Of a stretch of 64,000 nucleotides of DNA, positions 34,840 to 46,500 are shown piece by piece. A program made the position numbers and the translations under genes. The stretch spans positions 17,874,933-17,938,932 of the forward strand of contig NC_019871.2 of NCBI RefSeq assembly GCF_002234675.1, read 5' to 3'. The DNA comes from Oryzias latipes (lineage: Eukaryota > Chordata > Actinopteri > Beloniformes > Adrianichthyidae). Under the pieces are notes generated by a model, which did not search any database, had not been told where the DNA came from, and saw nothing but the letters and a program-made list of their open reading frames with translations. The number at the start of each line of letters is the position of its first letter. The first letter of the stretch is position 1.

Positions 34840-36000
34840 ATTGCATAATTTCATCTTTTTGCAAGTGTCAAAAAGATGAAATTCTTTGTTTTTCAATTAA
34901 ACTCATGGATGATATTGTGTCTCTTGGCTTTTTGGATCACTGACATCAATCTCAGACACCTGTGATAATTATTTTTCCAGGTGAGTTCAATTAAAGGAAA
35001 AACTACAAAAGGACGGTCCACAATATTGAGCAGACCAACATTTTCAAGCAATATGGGAAAAAGAGGGTTTCTCTGCTACTGAAAAGTGTAAAATATTTAA
35101 ATGCCTTGGACAAGGTATGAAAGCATTTGACATTTCAGGAAAATGTAGGTGTGATCAATCATCCTCTTAAGAGATTTGTGGCTAATTTAGAGCACACACG
35201 CAGGTTGGTGTAGATAAAAGCAGAATGAGGAAGGTTTCTGTCAGACAATTACATCAGATTAAGAGAACAGCTTCAATAAAACCATTACTAAGTAGAAAGC
35301 AAGCACATATATGAAGCTGCTGGTGTCTCTACACCTGTAGGATCCTCCAGAGGCTTGCAGGTATACGTAAACCTTCTATTCGGCAACACTCACAAGCAGA
35401 AACAGCTGCAGTGGGCGCAGACATAGATGAAAACTCATTTTCTAACAGTCCCGTTCACTGATGAGTGCCGTGCAACCCTGGATGGTCCAAATGGATGGAG
35501 TAGTGGGTGGTTGGTGGATGCCAACTATGTCCAAACAAGGCTGCCACATCAGAAAGGAGGTGGCGGAGTCGTGTTTTGGGCCAGAATCATGGGGAGAGAG
35601 CTGGTTGGATCCTTTCCGTAACAAAATCATCTTCATGCATGACAGTGCACCATCTCATGCTGCAAAGAATACCTCTGTATTATTGGCTGCTATGGACATA
35701 AAAGGAGACACACTGATTGTGTTGCACCCCCATCCTTCTCTGATCTCAGCCCTATTGAGAACCTGAACATCCTCAAGCAAAATATCTATGAGGGTGGAGA
35801 CAGTTCACATTCAAACAGGCTATTCTGACCTCCTGCAAAGAAATTCAAGCAGAAACTCTCCAAAAAGTCACAAGTTCAATGGATGCAAGAATTGTGAAGC
35901 TGCTACAAGATAAGCAGTCCTTTGTACAAATGTAACTTAACCTGTTAAAATGTTTTTGGTTGAAATATCTTTTGATTTCAGTAAATATGACCTCTTAACC
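34840..36000 (+). mobile_element. Tc1/mariner transposon remnant
   Basis: Pieces of Tc1-like transposase are readable in shifting + frames. A piece with FTDECRATLDGPNGWSSGW and GGGGVVFWARIMG (35445-35600) is followed by FRNKIIFMHDSAPSHAAKN (35610-35680) and then an ISALLRT / IENL-like junction near 35745-35765. Several frameshifts make it non-functional. An 'aaaaagatgaaat' motif near 34855-34885 sits at the left end. It lies in the gap between meis3 and rinl. Confidence 0.85.
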
Positions 36001-36900
36001 CTTGAACTCTTTCGCTATAAAAAGTTACACCATCACTTTTGCCAGGTAATTTTTTCCCGATATAATATACTCAACAAAAAGTACTTGTCATAAAAAATAG
36101 ATCAAAACATGACAACACATGATAAATTAGAGTGGTTTTCTTTTATTTTACCGTGGTATGTGTAACAAAAGAAAAACACATGAAGATCCTAAAAACATGC
36201 TCAAAACTGACTTAAGAAATTTGAGAACCAAAAACTAAAATGATTCAAGAAACTGGGTCTTTGGTCCACCCATTTCTGGGACATGTGAGACTTCCCTGGT
36301 GAAGGCACAGACTTCTTGACACAAAACATGTTGAAATTCATGTAAATAGTTTTGCTCAGGTGAGAATCCCCAGATGACAGTGCTCTAGGGTAAATGCAAC
36401 AAATGCAATTCAGTTCTTTAGAATCTCTAAAATGTTGTGGAACTCTGTTGTACGTAAAATGTGGAATAGTGCATTTGAAGGTTTTTATTTTTGAAAAGCA
36501 AACTGTTATCTTTAGGTTTGTTTCAATAACATTTAATAAACACATTCTAATGGTTTGTGACTTGAACATTATGCTGACTGTCATTTGCATTGAGTATTTA
36601 GAAAAATATTATTTACATTTTAACACTGTGTATAAACAAACTTTATTGTGGTTTGGGTTTTTGACGCTTCTTTTTTATCGACATCATGTGAAATTTTTCC
36701 ATTAAAGCAACATAGCTCTTCACAGCTGTCAGTTTACAAGGTAGGGTAAGTCTATTAGTACAGCACTTTTCATGTACAGTGATATTTTAAACTGCTTTAC
36801 ATAAAAACGGTCATAGAAAAACTTATTAGAATAATTAAAGGAGTGATCCTTAAAATAAAAATATAAAGAAAGTCCAAAAGAACTGGATTCAAAGTCACCA
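36001..36900. other. intergenic, no gene seen
   Basis: AT-rich sequence. A possible SINE/LINE tail ('cagcacttttcatgtac' near 36763) is present, and nothing else can be supported. Confidence 0.4.
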
Positions 36901-37064
36901 TAATCCTTGTGCTATCCTAGGCACTTTAACATTGGGAGTTGGGTCATCTAGACCCACTAGACGGTGCGCTGAACCTTTTTTCTTCAAAATCTTTCCACCT
37001 TTGTCATGGTAGGGAGAACACGTCAAAGTAAGGGTGGGGTCATCTAAGATAGCACAAGGGTTAA
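36901..37064 (+). mobile_element. piggyBac-like TTAA MITE, copy 4 (internally deleted)
   Basis: It starts TCCTTGTGCTATCC and ends GATAGCACAAGGG with TTAA at 37061-37064. The middle segment present in copies 3 and 5 ('gatttgtga...ccatggatt') is missing. Confidence 0.8.
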
Positions 37065-37069
37065 AGTAA

Positions 37070-39550
37070 CAGTGTGGACATAGATTCGTGAAAACAAACT
37101 AATCAAAAGCAGCTGAGGACAGGTGGGTCTTTAACCTGGATTTAAAGAAATTGTTTCAGCTGATCTAAGTCTTTTCTAGATCTGTGGAACATATAAGCTA
37201 AATGCACATACTCCATGTTTGGTTTGGACTCTTGGAACTGAACTTTGTGAACTTTGGGACTGGATTTCACTGCTGTGCGAAGATGAGATAAAGGATTAGA
37301 TGAAGGACAAGATGAAGGATAAAATGAAGGATGAGATGTTTCTTGTTCAAACAGGAGAGACCCCCTTCTCTGTTGATTCAACCATAACGTCCAGAGGGTT
37401 TTTTTCTTTTAAAAAACTGTTCTATGTGTTGGGGAGGGCTGGGGGGGGGGTCATCACAGTGAGCATATAGAGGAGATTTCTGTTTCTAACTGCAAACCCT
37501 GATTTTTTTCTCTCTCTCTCTCTCTCTGTTGTAAAAAAATGTAGGGAAACTGCAGCAACCCCTGTTTTTGCACTTCCACGATCTTCACCTTCCTTACTGA
37601 CGCCTTATCCATCAAAACTCCTCACAAAGTTCTACCTTCTGCTGCCCCACATCCATCCAGGACCCTGAGCACACCCTTCTCCCACCCCCACTTTCCAAGG
37701 GTCAGGGGCCAGAGTTCAAACAGAGGTCAACAGGAAATGGCTGTTCTCCTGGCGCTGAAGTCTTGACCTCAGTCCCCCTCCCCTTTTATCTTTTTTGTCC
37801 TCACTTTCACCTCCTGCAGACCTCCTGTTTTCATCCATCCAGGTTCTATTGAAGCTGGCCTGCAGAGGTTTACGAACCATCAGAGCTTCAGACCTTCTGC
37901 TTTGATAAAGAATTATTCTGCAAAAAAGAAATTCCTTCAGCAAAAGCATAAAAAAACACAGAGACAGAAAAACACAGACTCACAAAAAAAAACACAATGT
38001 TTTAACTTTATTAAAATAAACGCAAAAAATCTGCAGGAAACTGATGTTAATAGTCGTCCACCTACAGGAACGGGGGTGGGGAGCACGGGGGGGGGGGGGG
38101 GTATCGAAGATTTGTCCCACAAAACAACCCCCCCCCCAACGGGGGCTTATGCATTTCTGCAAATACATTGAATTTTAAGAAGAAAGAAGTCCATCACTGA
38201 TGAAATGAACTGGAATTATTTTTCAGTAAGGTAGCGTACTTTCAAAATAAAATTCATCAATTCAAAAATGTAACCAAAGTAAGAGATAAAAAAACATCTG
38301 ACCAGAACCAGTTTATAGTTTGTGTGAAATGTCTAATTTATTAATTTTCTAGAACTTTAATTAGGCAGAAAATAATTGTATTATAAATTTTAAAATAAAA
38401 GTTAAGCAAAAGTCAACTTCTGTTTGTTTGCAGTGTTTCTGACATCTGCAAAAGAATCCAGATGAGCGGTTCTAGACAACGAATCTTCAGTAAAAGGATG
38501 AGACAAAACTTACAGTCTTTAAAAAGTTACTGAAGTATTGTAAATATAAATTCAAGTACTTCATTACTATAGTCTGTTTGGGTTTCCAGCTAAATCAAAT
38601 CTACTTTAACTCTGTCTGATGTTATTTTCTGTTGTTTCTGTTGTGACATTTCTGTTCTCTTTTTTTGCCTTTATTGTTTGTATGCTTGAATGTCTCTATT
38701 GTTTTTATTGGTTATTTGTTGATGGGATTTTCTTTAGCTCAGTTGGTAAAAAACAGACATTTATCTGTAAACTGTTGATCAACCTCATGCTCTGAAGCAC
38801 TACAGTTGTTGTGTTACAGTGATTGTGTGTCTGAAGTGTGAGCTTGCGTGTGCATGAATATGCACAATCACGCAGGGAGCATGCGGCTGAAGGGGGGAGA
38901 CTCTTATGGTCATTAATCATTCAATTACACACCTGTCAGAGTTCAGAGGAGTGGGCAGGGGGCTCTGGATGGAGGGGGGAAAGGAGGAATGCAGAGGAGT
39001 AGAAAAGAGGAGGAGCACATTAAGCTCAAGAGGACTGAAAGGAGAAGAAAGGTTTCTGCGGGTTTTTACCTAAAACCTGAAAACCTTGTTTTTGTTGACT
39101 TCATTTCAGTGCTTATTTCAGAAACACAGCAGGGTTTTTTTACGTTTTCTTAATATTCAGCAGCTTTTGTTCAGCAGAACTTTGTCTCATTTTTTGTGAT
39201 TGAACCTTCTTGAGCTTTATAAAATTAAAATTATCTTCTGGGTTGAAAATGATCTTTTTAATGAGTAAAGTTACTCAGTACTGAATAGAAAAAAATATTT
39301 TTTATCTTTGGTCTCATTAAAAAATATGCCAAGTTTCATGAATCTTTCATAGTTTGAACTAGATATTTTTAAAGTATAAGAAGGAGGTTTGGATCTCATT
39401 GATCACAAGAGAAGCAGATGTTTTACTTCAATATAAGTGAAGATGAAAGAAAATCCAACATTTAAAATCTCTGAGTCTGCGTGCATACATGTTTTTTAAA
39501 GCACAAGTATTGCTTTCTTTTCTTTCTTGATAATGAGATTTCATTTCTTC
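37070..39550. other. intergenic between meis3 and rinl, mostly unassigned
   Basis: No gene is seen. There is a (TC)n run at 37510-37528 and G/C homopolymers at 38088-38101 and 38129-38138. At 38855-38950 a complex segment with CATTAATCATTCAATTACACACCTGTCAGA spread over 38911-38940 resembles Pbx/Hox and Meis sites and may be regulatory. Confidence 0.4.
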
Positions 39551-39552
39551 AT

Positions 39553-39885
39553 TGGGGTTGCACGGTACCGCAGTGGTTAGCGCTCTTGCGTCACAGCAAG
39601 AAGTTCAAGTCCAAGCTGGGTGACCTGAAACAGATCATTAATGGGGAACCTTACCGTGTGGAGTTTACATGCATGGGTCTCTGGCTTCCTCCCACCGTCC
39701 AAAAACATGCTTCATAGGTCAATTGGAAACTCTAAATTGTCCCTAGGTGTGAGTGTGAGAGTGAATGTGTGTGTGGCCCTGCGACAGACTGGCAACCTGA
39801 CCAGGGTGTCCCCTGTCTTCGCCCTAAAGTGGGTGGGATAGGGTCCAGCAGCCCCGTGACCCCGAAAGGGATGAAAGGCAGAAGA
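39553..39885 (+). mobile_element. tRNA-type SINE/composite repeat, near-complete
   Basis: 'ggggttgcacggtaccgcag', 'tggttagcgctcttgcgtca', 'cctcccaccgtccaaaaaca', 'tgcttcataggtcaattgga', 'tggccctgcgacagactggc' and 'tagggtccagcagccccgtg' occur in order. This is the least diverged of the four copies in the window. The tRNA-like box B is degraded. Confidence 0.8.
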
Positions 39886-39889
39886 CATT

Positions 39890-40850
39890 TCTTCATTGTC
39901 TTCTGGTTGTGTTTCTTCCTCTGAAGGTCCAGCATGCACAGAGATCTGCAGGGGGTTTTGTTCTGTGAGATCATTGAAAATAATCTGTTCACGTTTTAGT
40001 TGCCATATTTTTCTAATTGTAATTTTGCATTTGCTTTGTAAATCTGCATTCTAAAACATGTTTGGGCTGAAGCTTTATTTACAATCTATCAATGGCAAAT
40101 GTTGGGATTTTTGTTGTTAGGAGGATAAAGCAAATTAACTGATTGTATGATGACAATGCAGCGGTTTCTTTCTAAAACTTGTGGAACTCCAGTTAAAGGT
40201 TGTTGTGTTCCAGGATGTTAAACGTGTGTTTATAGACTGGATAAAAACCTTCAGAACAGGGATGGAGTTCAGAATTTCTTAAGTTACTTTTCCAAGAGGA
40301 TCATTGTCCAGGTGCGGCTGCAAAAGGTTAATGGCGTATACTTATATAGCGCTTTTCTACCTTCCTCAACTTTTTCTCCCAACTGGAAAACTCTCAGATA
40401 TGAATTCTATCTCGTAAATCAGACAGTTTCAGAGGGAATAATGTAATTGTTTTCCATGGTTTGAATTACTTGCGTTTTTCAGCTCTATCCTCTTGAGGAC
40501 GCTCATCAAAAGAAGTTTTTTGGTGAAGAGGACAAAAGAGACGATGGAGTTAACCTGGAATGTGAGGAGCTAAAATGCATTCATTCTGTAGACACATTTC
40601 TGATCGAACTCTTTGCCTTCTGGAGCTTTGGCAGAGCAGACGCTGCAAATGGGTGACTTGTCCATCATGTCTGTGTGCCCACCTCTGTTTACAAACACAT
40701 GTGACTTTACATATAAGCACCCCAGCCCTTTCTAAACACGCTGACATACGATCTGAGTCATGCATGTGTTTTGTGTGTTCAGTCTACAAAATGCCCGAGG
40801 TCACGGCCATCTGTGCCCTACAGATGACACGTTCATATGTATGCTATGTG
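39890..40850. other. intergenic, no gene seen
   Basis: No coding exon or clear repeat was recognised before the minisatellite. Confidence 0.4.
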
Positions 40851-40856
40851 GTTGTG

Positions 40857-41446
40857 TAGTGGATGGTTCTGTAGTAGATGGTTGTGTAATGGATGGTTCT
40901 GTAGTAGATTGTCGTGTAGTGGATGGTTGTGTGGTGGATGGTTGTGTGGTGGATGGTTCTGTAGTAGATGGTTGTGTAGTGGATGGTTCTGTAGTAGATG
41001 GTTGTGTAGTGGATGGTTGTGTAGTGGATGGTTGTGTATTGGATGGTTGTGTAGTGGATGGTTGTGTGGTGGATGGTTGTGTGGTAGATGGTTGTGTAGT
41101 GGATGGTTGTGTGGTGGATGGTTGTGTGGTAGATGGTTCTGTAGTGGATGGTTGTGTAGTGGATGGTTGTGTAGTGGATGGTTGTGTAGTGGATGGTTCT
41201 GTAGTAGATGGTTCTGTAGTAGATGGTTGTGTAGTGGATGGTTGTGTAGTGGATGGTTCTGTAGTAGATGGTTGTGTAGTGGATGGTTGTGTAGTGGATG
41301 GTTCTGTAGTAGATGGTTCTGTAGTAGATGGTTGTGTAGTGGATGGTTGTGTAGTGGATGGTTCTGTAGTGGATGGTTGTGTGGTGGATGGTTGTGTGGT
41401 AGATGGTTGTGTAGTGGATGGTTGTGTGGTAGATGGTTGTGTATTG
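40857..41446 (+). repeat. 15-bp minisatellite, left part
   Basis: About 39 units of GATGGTTGTGTAGTG with GTTCTGTAGTA, GTGTGGTG and GTGTATTG variants. The period is a multiple of three and units lack stops in several frames. Long open frames therefore appear on both strands, but they are artefacts of the repeat. Confidence 0.97.
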
Positions 41447-42119
41447 CAGTGTTTTTCAACCTTTTTTGAGCCACGGCACACTTTAACCCTGAAAAAGTCC
41501 CGCGGCACACCAGCATCCCGAAAAAAAAAAAAAAAAGCAGAAATTCATGGTCTGTATTGATCGACAGCACCCCCCCCCCCCCCCCCCCCGCAATCTCACG
41601 TGAATTTTTGTGATAATTGTGGCAGAAAAAGCAGGAAGTTGCGGCTGTTTTTTTCTAAGAGATGAACCACCAGCTAAAGCTCGTCTTCAGCTGGAATATT
41701 TGTTAGAACTGAGCGACTTTATCAGCAGAATTAAGAACAAGGAAGTGAAGACTTTAAGCACTTCTGATTGGTCAGACTGATGACATGTGATTAAGCCTTC
41801 AAGAATGATTGGCGGAGACAGTTAAAGGGGCGGGACTTTTCCTTACACAGTTATAGCTGCAGCTAAATCGCGGTACCGTGATTTTTATCAAAATGTCTTT
41901 AATAGAATTAAATAAACACAAAGAAAAAGTAATTTTAAGATCTTTTATATTCCTAACTACTCAGTGTTTTATCAGGGCCTGTTTGGATGAACAAAGAGCT
42001 GATTTCCTGGAGATGGAAAATGTTTTTAGATCAGTTAATGAGGGCAATTTCTCCACGGCGCACTTGACCATCTCCCACAGCACACTAGTGTGCCGCGGCA
42101 CACTGGTTGAAAAACACTA
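41447..42119. mobile_element. hAT-type MITE inserted in the minisatellite
   Basis: The terminal repeats CAGTGTTTTTCAACC and GGTTGAAAAACACTA match at 14 of 15 positions. Flanking 8-bp sequences GTGTATTG and GTGTAGTG are a near-perfect target duplication. The sub-terminal 'ccacggcacac' and 'gccgcggcacac' motifs are a family hallmark. At 673 bp with no transposase it is non-autonomous. A second copy is at 49323. Confidence 0.88.
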
Positions 42120-42358
42120 GTGTAGTGGATGGTTCTGTAGTAGATGGTTGTGTAGTAGATGGTTGTGTGGTGGATGGTTGTGTAGTGGATGGTTCTGTAG
42201 TAGATGGTTCAGTAGTGGATGGTTGTGTGGTGGATGGTTGTGTAGTGGATGGTTCTGTAGTAGATGGTTGTGTAGTGGATGGTTGTGTGGTGGATAGTTG
42301 TGTAGTGGATGGTTCTGTAGTAGATGGTTGTGTAGTGGATGGTTGTGTGGTGGATGGT
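42120..42358 (+). repeat. 15-bp minisatellite, right part
   Basis: About 16 further units of the same array, continuing after the hAT element. Confidence 0.97.
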
Positions 42359-42359
42359 T

Positions 42360-43525
42360 AGGCTCTCATGTGTAATTTCATATCTTTAACCTTCATTTTC
42401 TTCTAAGTTTTTGATTTATTAAAATTTTTGATTCATTTTTAACAACCAAAATAAGAAAATAACATCAATTGCTTTACTGTCTTGGGTTAGTAAAACATAA
42501 AACCAATGGTTTAAAAAGATGTTTGTACTTTACCTTTTGATTGTGCAGGCATTTAAGAGTTCAGCATTTATCCTGTTATTCCTCTACACATCTGCTCGTA
42601 CATGAAGTCAAAAGTGTTTATTGTAGTTTTAGTTTTTCTGCATTAGTTAGTTTTGACTTCATCTGTTGAGATTTCTTTTGTTAGTCAGGACAGTAGTGCC
42701 TTTTTCACTGTCATTAGAATGCTGCCCTCTAGTGGTCCAATGATAGAGGTGACATAGTTTGTGAAAATTCAGACCTTTCAAATTTGCTACTTTTGAATAA
42801 AGTTAAACCATGTTTATTTGATCCATACAGTACATACCAAGAGTTTGTAATGTAAAGTTCTACACAATTAAACATTTCTTTTGTAGAATTTTCAGAGCTC
42901 TATAACTCCAGTGTGTCAGAGACCGAGGGTTAAACAGCGCTACTGCTTAAGAAGCCAATGAGACACAGTAAATATAAGCAGTGTTTTTACTTTACTTTCA
43001 ATATATGAATACATTTACACATTAAATACAATTGTCCTGTATCTAAGAAACCAGTACCAAAAAATACTAGCAGTACAATACTCCGCCCTCCTCTGAAAAG
43101 CTTAAAAAATAAAGAATGAAACTAAAGCTTTCTAATATGCGTTGACAGACAGCCAATAACAGGCAACTTTATAGTGATCAATGTGATCGCTGAAATATTT
43201 ATGCTATTTTTTAAAAAGCACAGAGGCTGCAGCTCCCAGGCCATGTTTAAAAGACCCCCCCCCCCCCCCTCTCTATATGTCAAAAAAGCATCTGCTGAAT
43301 GCTATATAAATACATTTGAACTTTGTGTAAACTAAACCTTACGAAATAACTATTTGACATATATTTTTATCTTTTGAGGTAAATTTCATTTAAACTGTTT
43401 AAAATCTAAACAGTTTTTACACATTTCTTAGACCCGAGACTCACTTTTAAGCCATAAAATCTTTTCAGGTACCTTTCAGAGGAACCTGGTCTGTCTGTGA
43501 CATCAAAATTGGAGACAGGAAACTC
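42360..43525. other. 3' flank and probable 3' UTR of rinl
   Basis: On the minus strand this follows the rinl stop. A minus AATAAA lies at about 42814-42819 and another near 42617, so the UTR could be about 0.7-0.9 kb. A C run is present at 43255-43268. No other gene is seen. Confidence 0.4.
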
Positions 43526-46500
43526 TCAGATCGCTTGTTCATGTTTTTTGTGCTCTGCTGGACAGAGATGTTCTTCCTGTTTGCATGGTTCCACATCTTG
43601 CTGAGCGGCGTGGTGAGACTGAGATGCTGCGTCTGTCTCCAGGTCACTAATTTCTGGTTTCTTCTCCGACAGCGTCTGCATGACCTCCGTGCTGCCCTCC
43701 ACCTGCTGCTGCTGCGCCTCAACACCGTCGTTTTGACCATCTTCTCTGCCATGTTCCTCTTTTTTCTCAGTTTCTGCATCAACGTTTTTGCCGCTTTGCC
43801 TGCGAATGGTCCTGCGGTTCTTGCTGCGGCGGGATTGGTTGCAGTGCAGTGTGCGCCTGCGATGCCATTGGTTTATGGACTTTTGAGCCTCCACGCTGAG
43901 TTGGCGAGCAGCCAGTCGAGGCTGGAAGCTGCTGATGTAGAAGAGAGAGGCGTACAGAGTAGTAAGGTAGTATCCACCTGTGAATGAGAGAACAGACTGT
44001 AAAAAAACTAATTCTTAAATGCAACTTTACAGTACATGGAAGTACATTTGGCCCACCCTCTCCCTGCAGCTGAGTTGGATCCAGCAGCTCCATCATGTAG
44101 TCTGTGTCTACTTGTAAGGTGGTCAAACTACTGCGGAGCAGCACCCACGTCAAGCAGGGCAAGAAGTCATCTGCTCCAAACACTGCTCCTGCAGAAAAGA
44201 AGCTCATTAGCTACACCCTGACAGGAGACTCAGGAGCAGCATGGCAGCTTCACACCAGGGTACCTGAGCTGCCGTTGACACTCATGCTGTGGTAAATGCT
44301 TTTGCAGACTTTAAGAAGAATCTGGATTTTCTTGTTTGGGGAGTAAGCCTCATGCATGCTCATCCACCTTTGCTGGATGCGCTCCATAGTAACAGAATCA
44401 GGAACCCCAACTCCTGCAGATCCCCCTAAGCCCTCAATGCCTTTCTTCTCCAGCACTCGCAGGTTGCTCTGAAGACACTCCAGAGTGCCATCGTTGGTCC
44501 GGAAACTGAGGATGCAGCTGTACAGGTGTGCAGAGATGGGTTTGAGAGCCACTTTGTGAAGAGAAACTTCAATGAAGGAGTCTAAAAGAGTCAGAAGACA
44601 TGAGATGTGAGCATGCCATCAAAAACTGCATCATAGAGACTAAAGACAACCACACGAACCGATCTCAGAGTCATTGACGTCAGTAATGCTGTCCAGCAGA
44701 GCTTGGATGTCAGGATGGTCCAGTAGTGTCTCCCTTAGTGACGTGAGAGATGACCTCACTTCTTGTAAGAACTCTGTCACCCCGCTTGGATTGGTCCCTC
44801 CCTTCAGTGCCGTATCAACAAACGCCTTCACAGCGTCTGCAAACACGCCGCTTTTCTTCTCGCTTAGCTCTTTGACGCGATTGATCAGCCTTTTCTTCTG
44901 GCACACCAACCCCCCCAGTACCTGGCCCACGGCTGACAGGCGGTGCATGACTTTGTCGGCCAAACGGTGGTGTGAGGGGGAGTGGGGAGCGGGGCTTGGC
45001 AGCGGAGACTCTGCCTCCTCCTCGATGCTGCTGATTGACAGTGAGTCCAGCTCCAATGATGGGGGCTGCAGCAAGGAGGAGGGCCTGGGAGGAGGCAGCC
45101 AAAATCCATCCTGGATCCAGGAGACCCTGTGAGGAGACTGAGGCAGGGGGCTGCTGTGTCGCTGAGACTCTGGAGTGGTGCTTCCAAGAGTGGAGGGACT
45201 GGACAGGTTCCCGGTGCTGTAGGCAAGGTCCCGACTGGGCCTCCGGAGGATCACCTCTGCTGATGTTTCTAGAACGAAAGGGGAGTCGGCCGACCTTGCT
45301 CGAGATAGAGCTGAAGAGACAAACAGGAAACAGAAATAACACTTTGGTTCTTCTATGTAACGATGAATGATCTCATTTGCTTCCGGTTCTGACCTGAGAT
45401 CTCTGTGCCGCCAGCAAAGATATCCTGATCTAACGAGATGGCACGCTGACTTTGTAACCCCGCCCCTGACCACACCCGCGTGCTGCTGAAGCGCCGCGGC
45501 CGCTTGTAAGTTGAAGGTTGGAGAGCTTTTTGGGTAAGCCAGTCGTCTCCGTGCTCATGGAGGTACAGGGGGTTAATGATGCACAGTGCCCCGTTGGTGG
45601 AGGTCAGCTAAGAAATCCAGAAGATAGAAGATAGAACTGTGTTGGATCGACACAACATTACAGAAGTCAGCAGAACCAAACAAACATAAGAACATTTGGC
45701 TTTTTGAAGGAAACTGCATCCAAAGAACATAGAGTAAACGTTAGTTTTTAAATAAACGTTTACCGAACCTGTAACTAACGTTAACTGAACCTGTAACTAA
45801 TGTTTACTGAACGTATAACTAATGTTTACTGAACTTATAACTAATGTTTACTGACATTGTAGCTAATGTTTACTGAACTTATAACTAATGTTTACTGACA
45901 TTGTAACTGATGTTTACTGAACTTATAACTAATGTTTACTGACATTGTAACTGATGTTTACTGAACCTGCAACTAATGTTTACTGAACCTGTAACTAATG
46001 TTTACTGAACTTATAACTAATGTTTACTGACATTGTAGCTAATGTTTACTGAACTTATAACTAATGTTTACTGACATTGTAGCTAATGTTTACTGAACTT
46101 ATAACTAATGTTTACTGACATTGTAACTGATGTTTACTGAACCTGCAACTAATGTTTACTGAACCTGTAACTAATGTTTAATGAACCTGTAACTGATCTT
46201 TACTTAACTTGTAACTAATGTTTACTGAACTTGTGACTAATGTTCACTGAAATCCCAAAAGAAGTCAAAGAAACATGTTTACAATATGAGGTTATTTTTG
46301 CTATCATTCCTGAAAAAGCAACAAAACAAACGTCTTCAGAGTTTCAGAGTTCAACATTTCTGTCATTAAAAACCCAGAGAACTTGATATTGTTTGAAAAA
46401 ACAGACTCAAAACTATGTTTTACAGCTTTATTTTTTCGCCAAAATGCCGGGAATCATCTTACTAAAGGTTAAGTAAGAAGAGTTAAATCAGAGTTTATTA

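Noticed and set aside
40760-41570. Long open frames of 210-266 codons on both strands over the 15-bp repeat
   Set aside because: They are translations of a minisatellite whose unit length is a multiple of three. There are no splice sites or family similarity, and an hAT element interrupts the array.
44674-45370. Plus-strand frames of 111-152 codons across rinl exon 7
   Set aside because: They are antisense to the large rinl exon, whose minus frame fits the family and splice phases.
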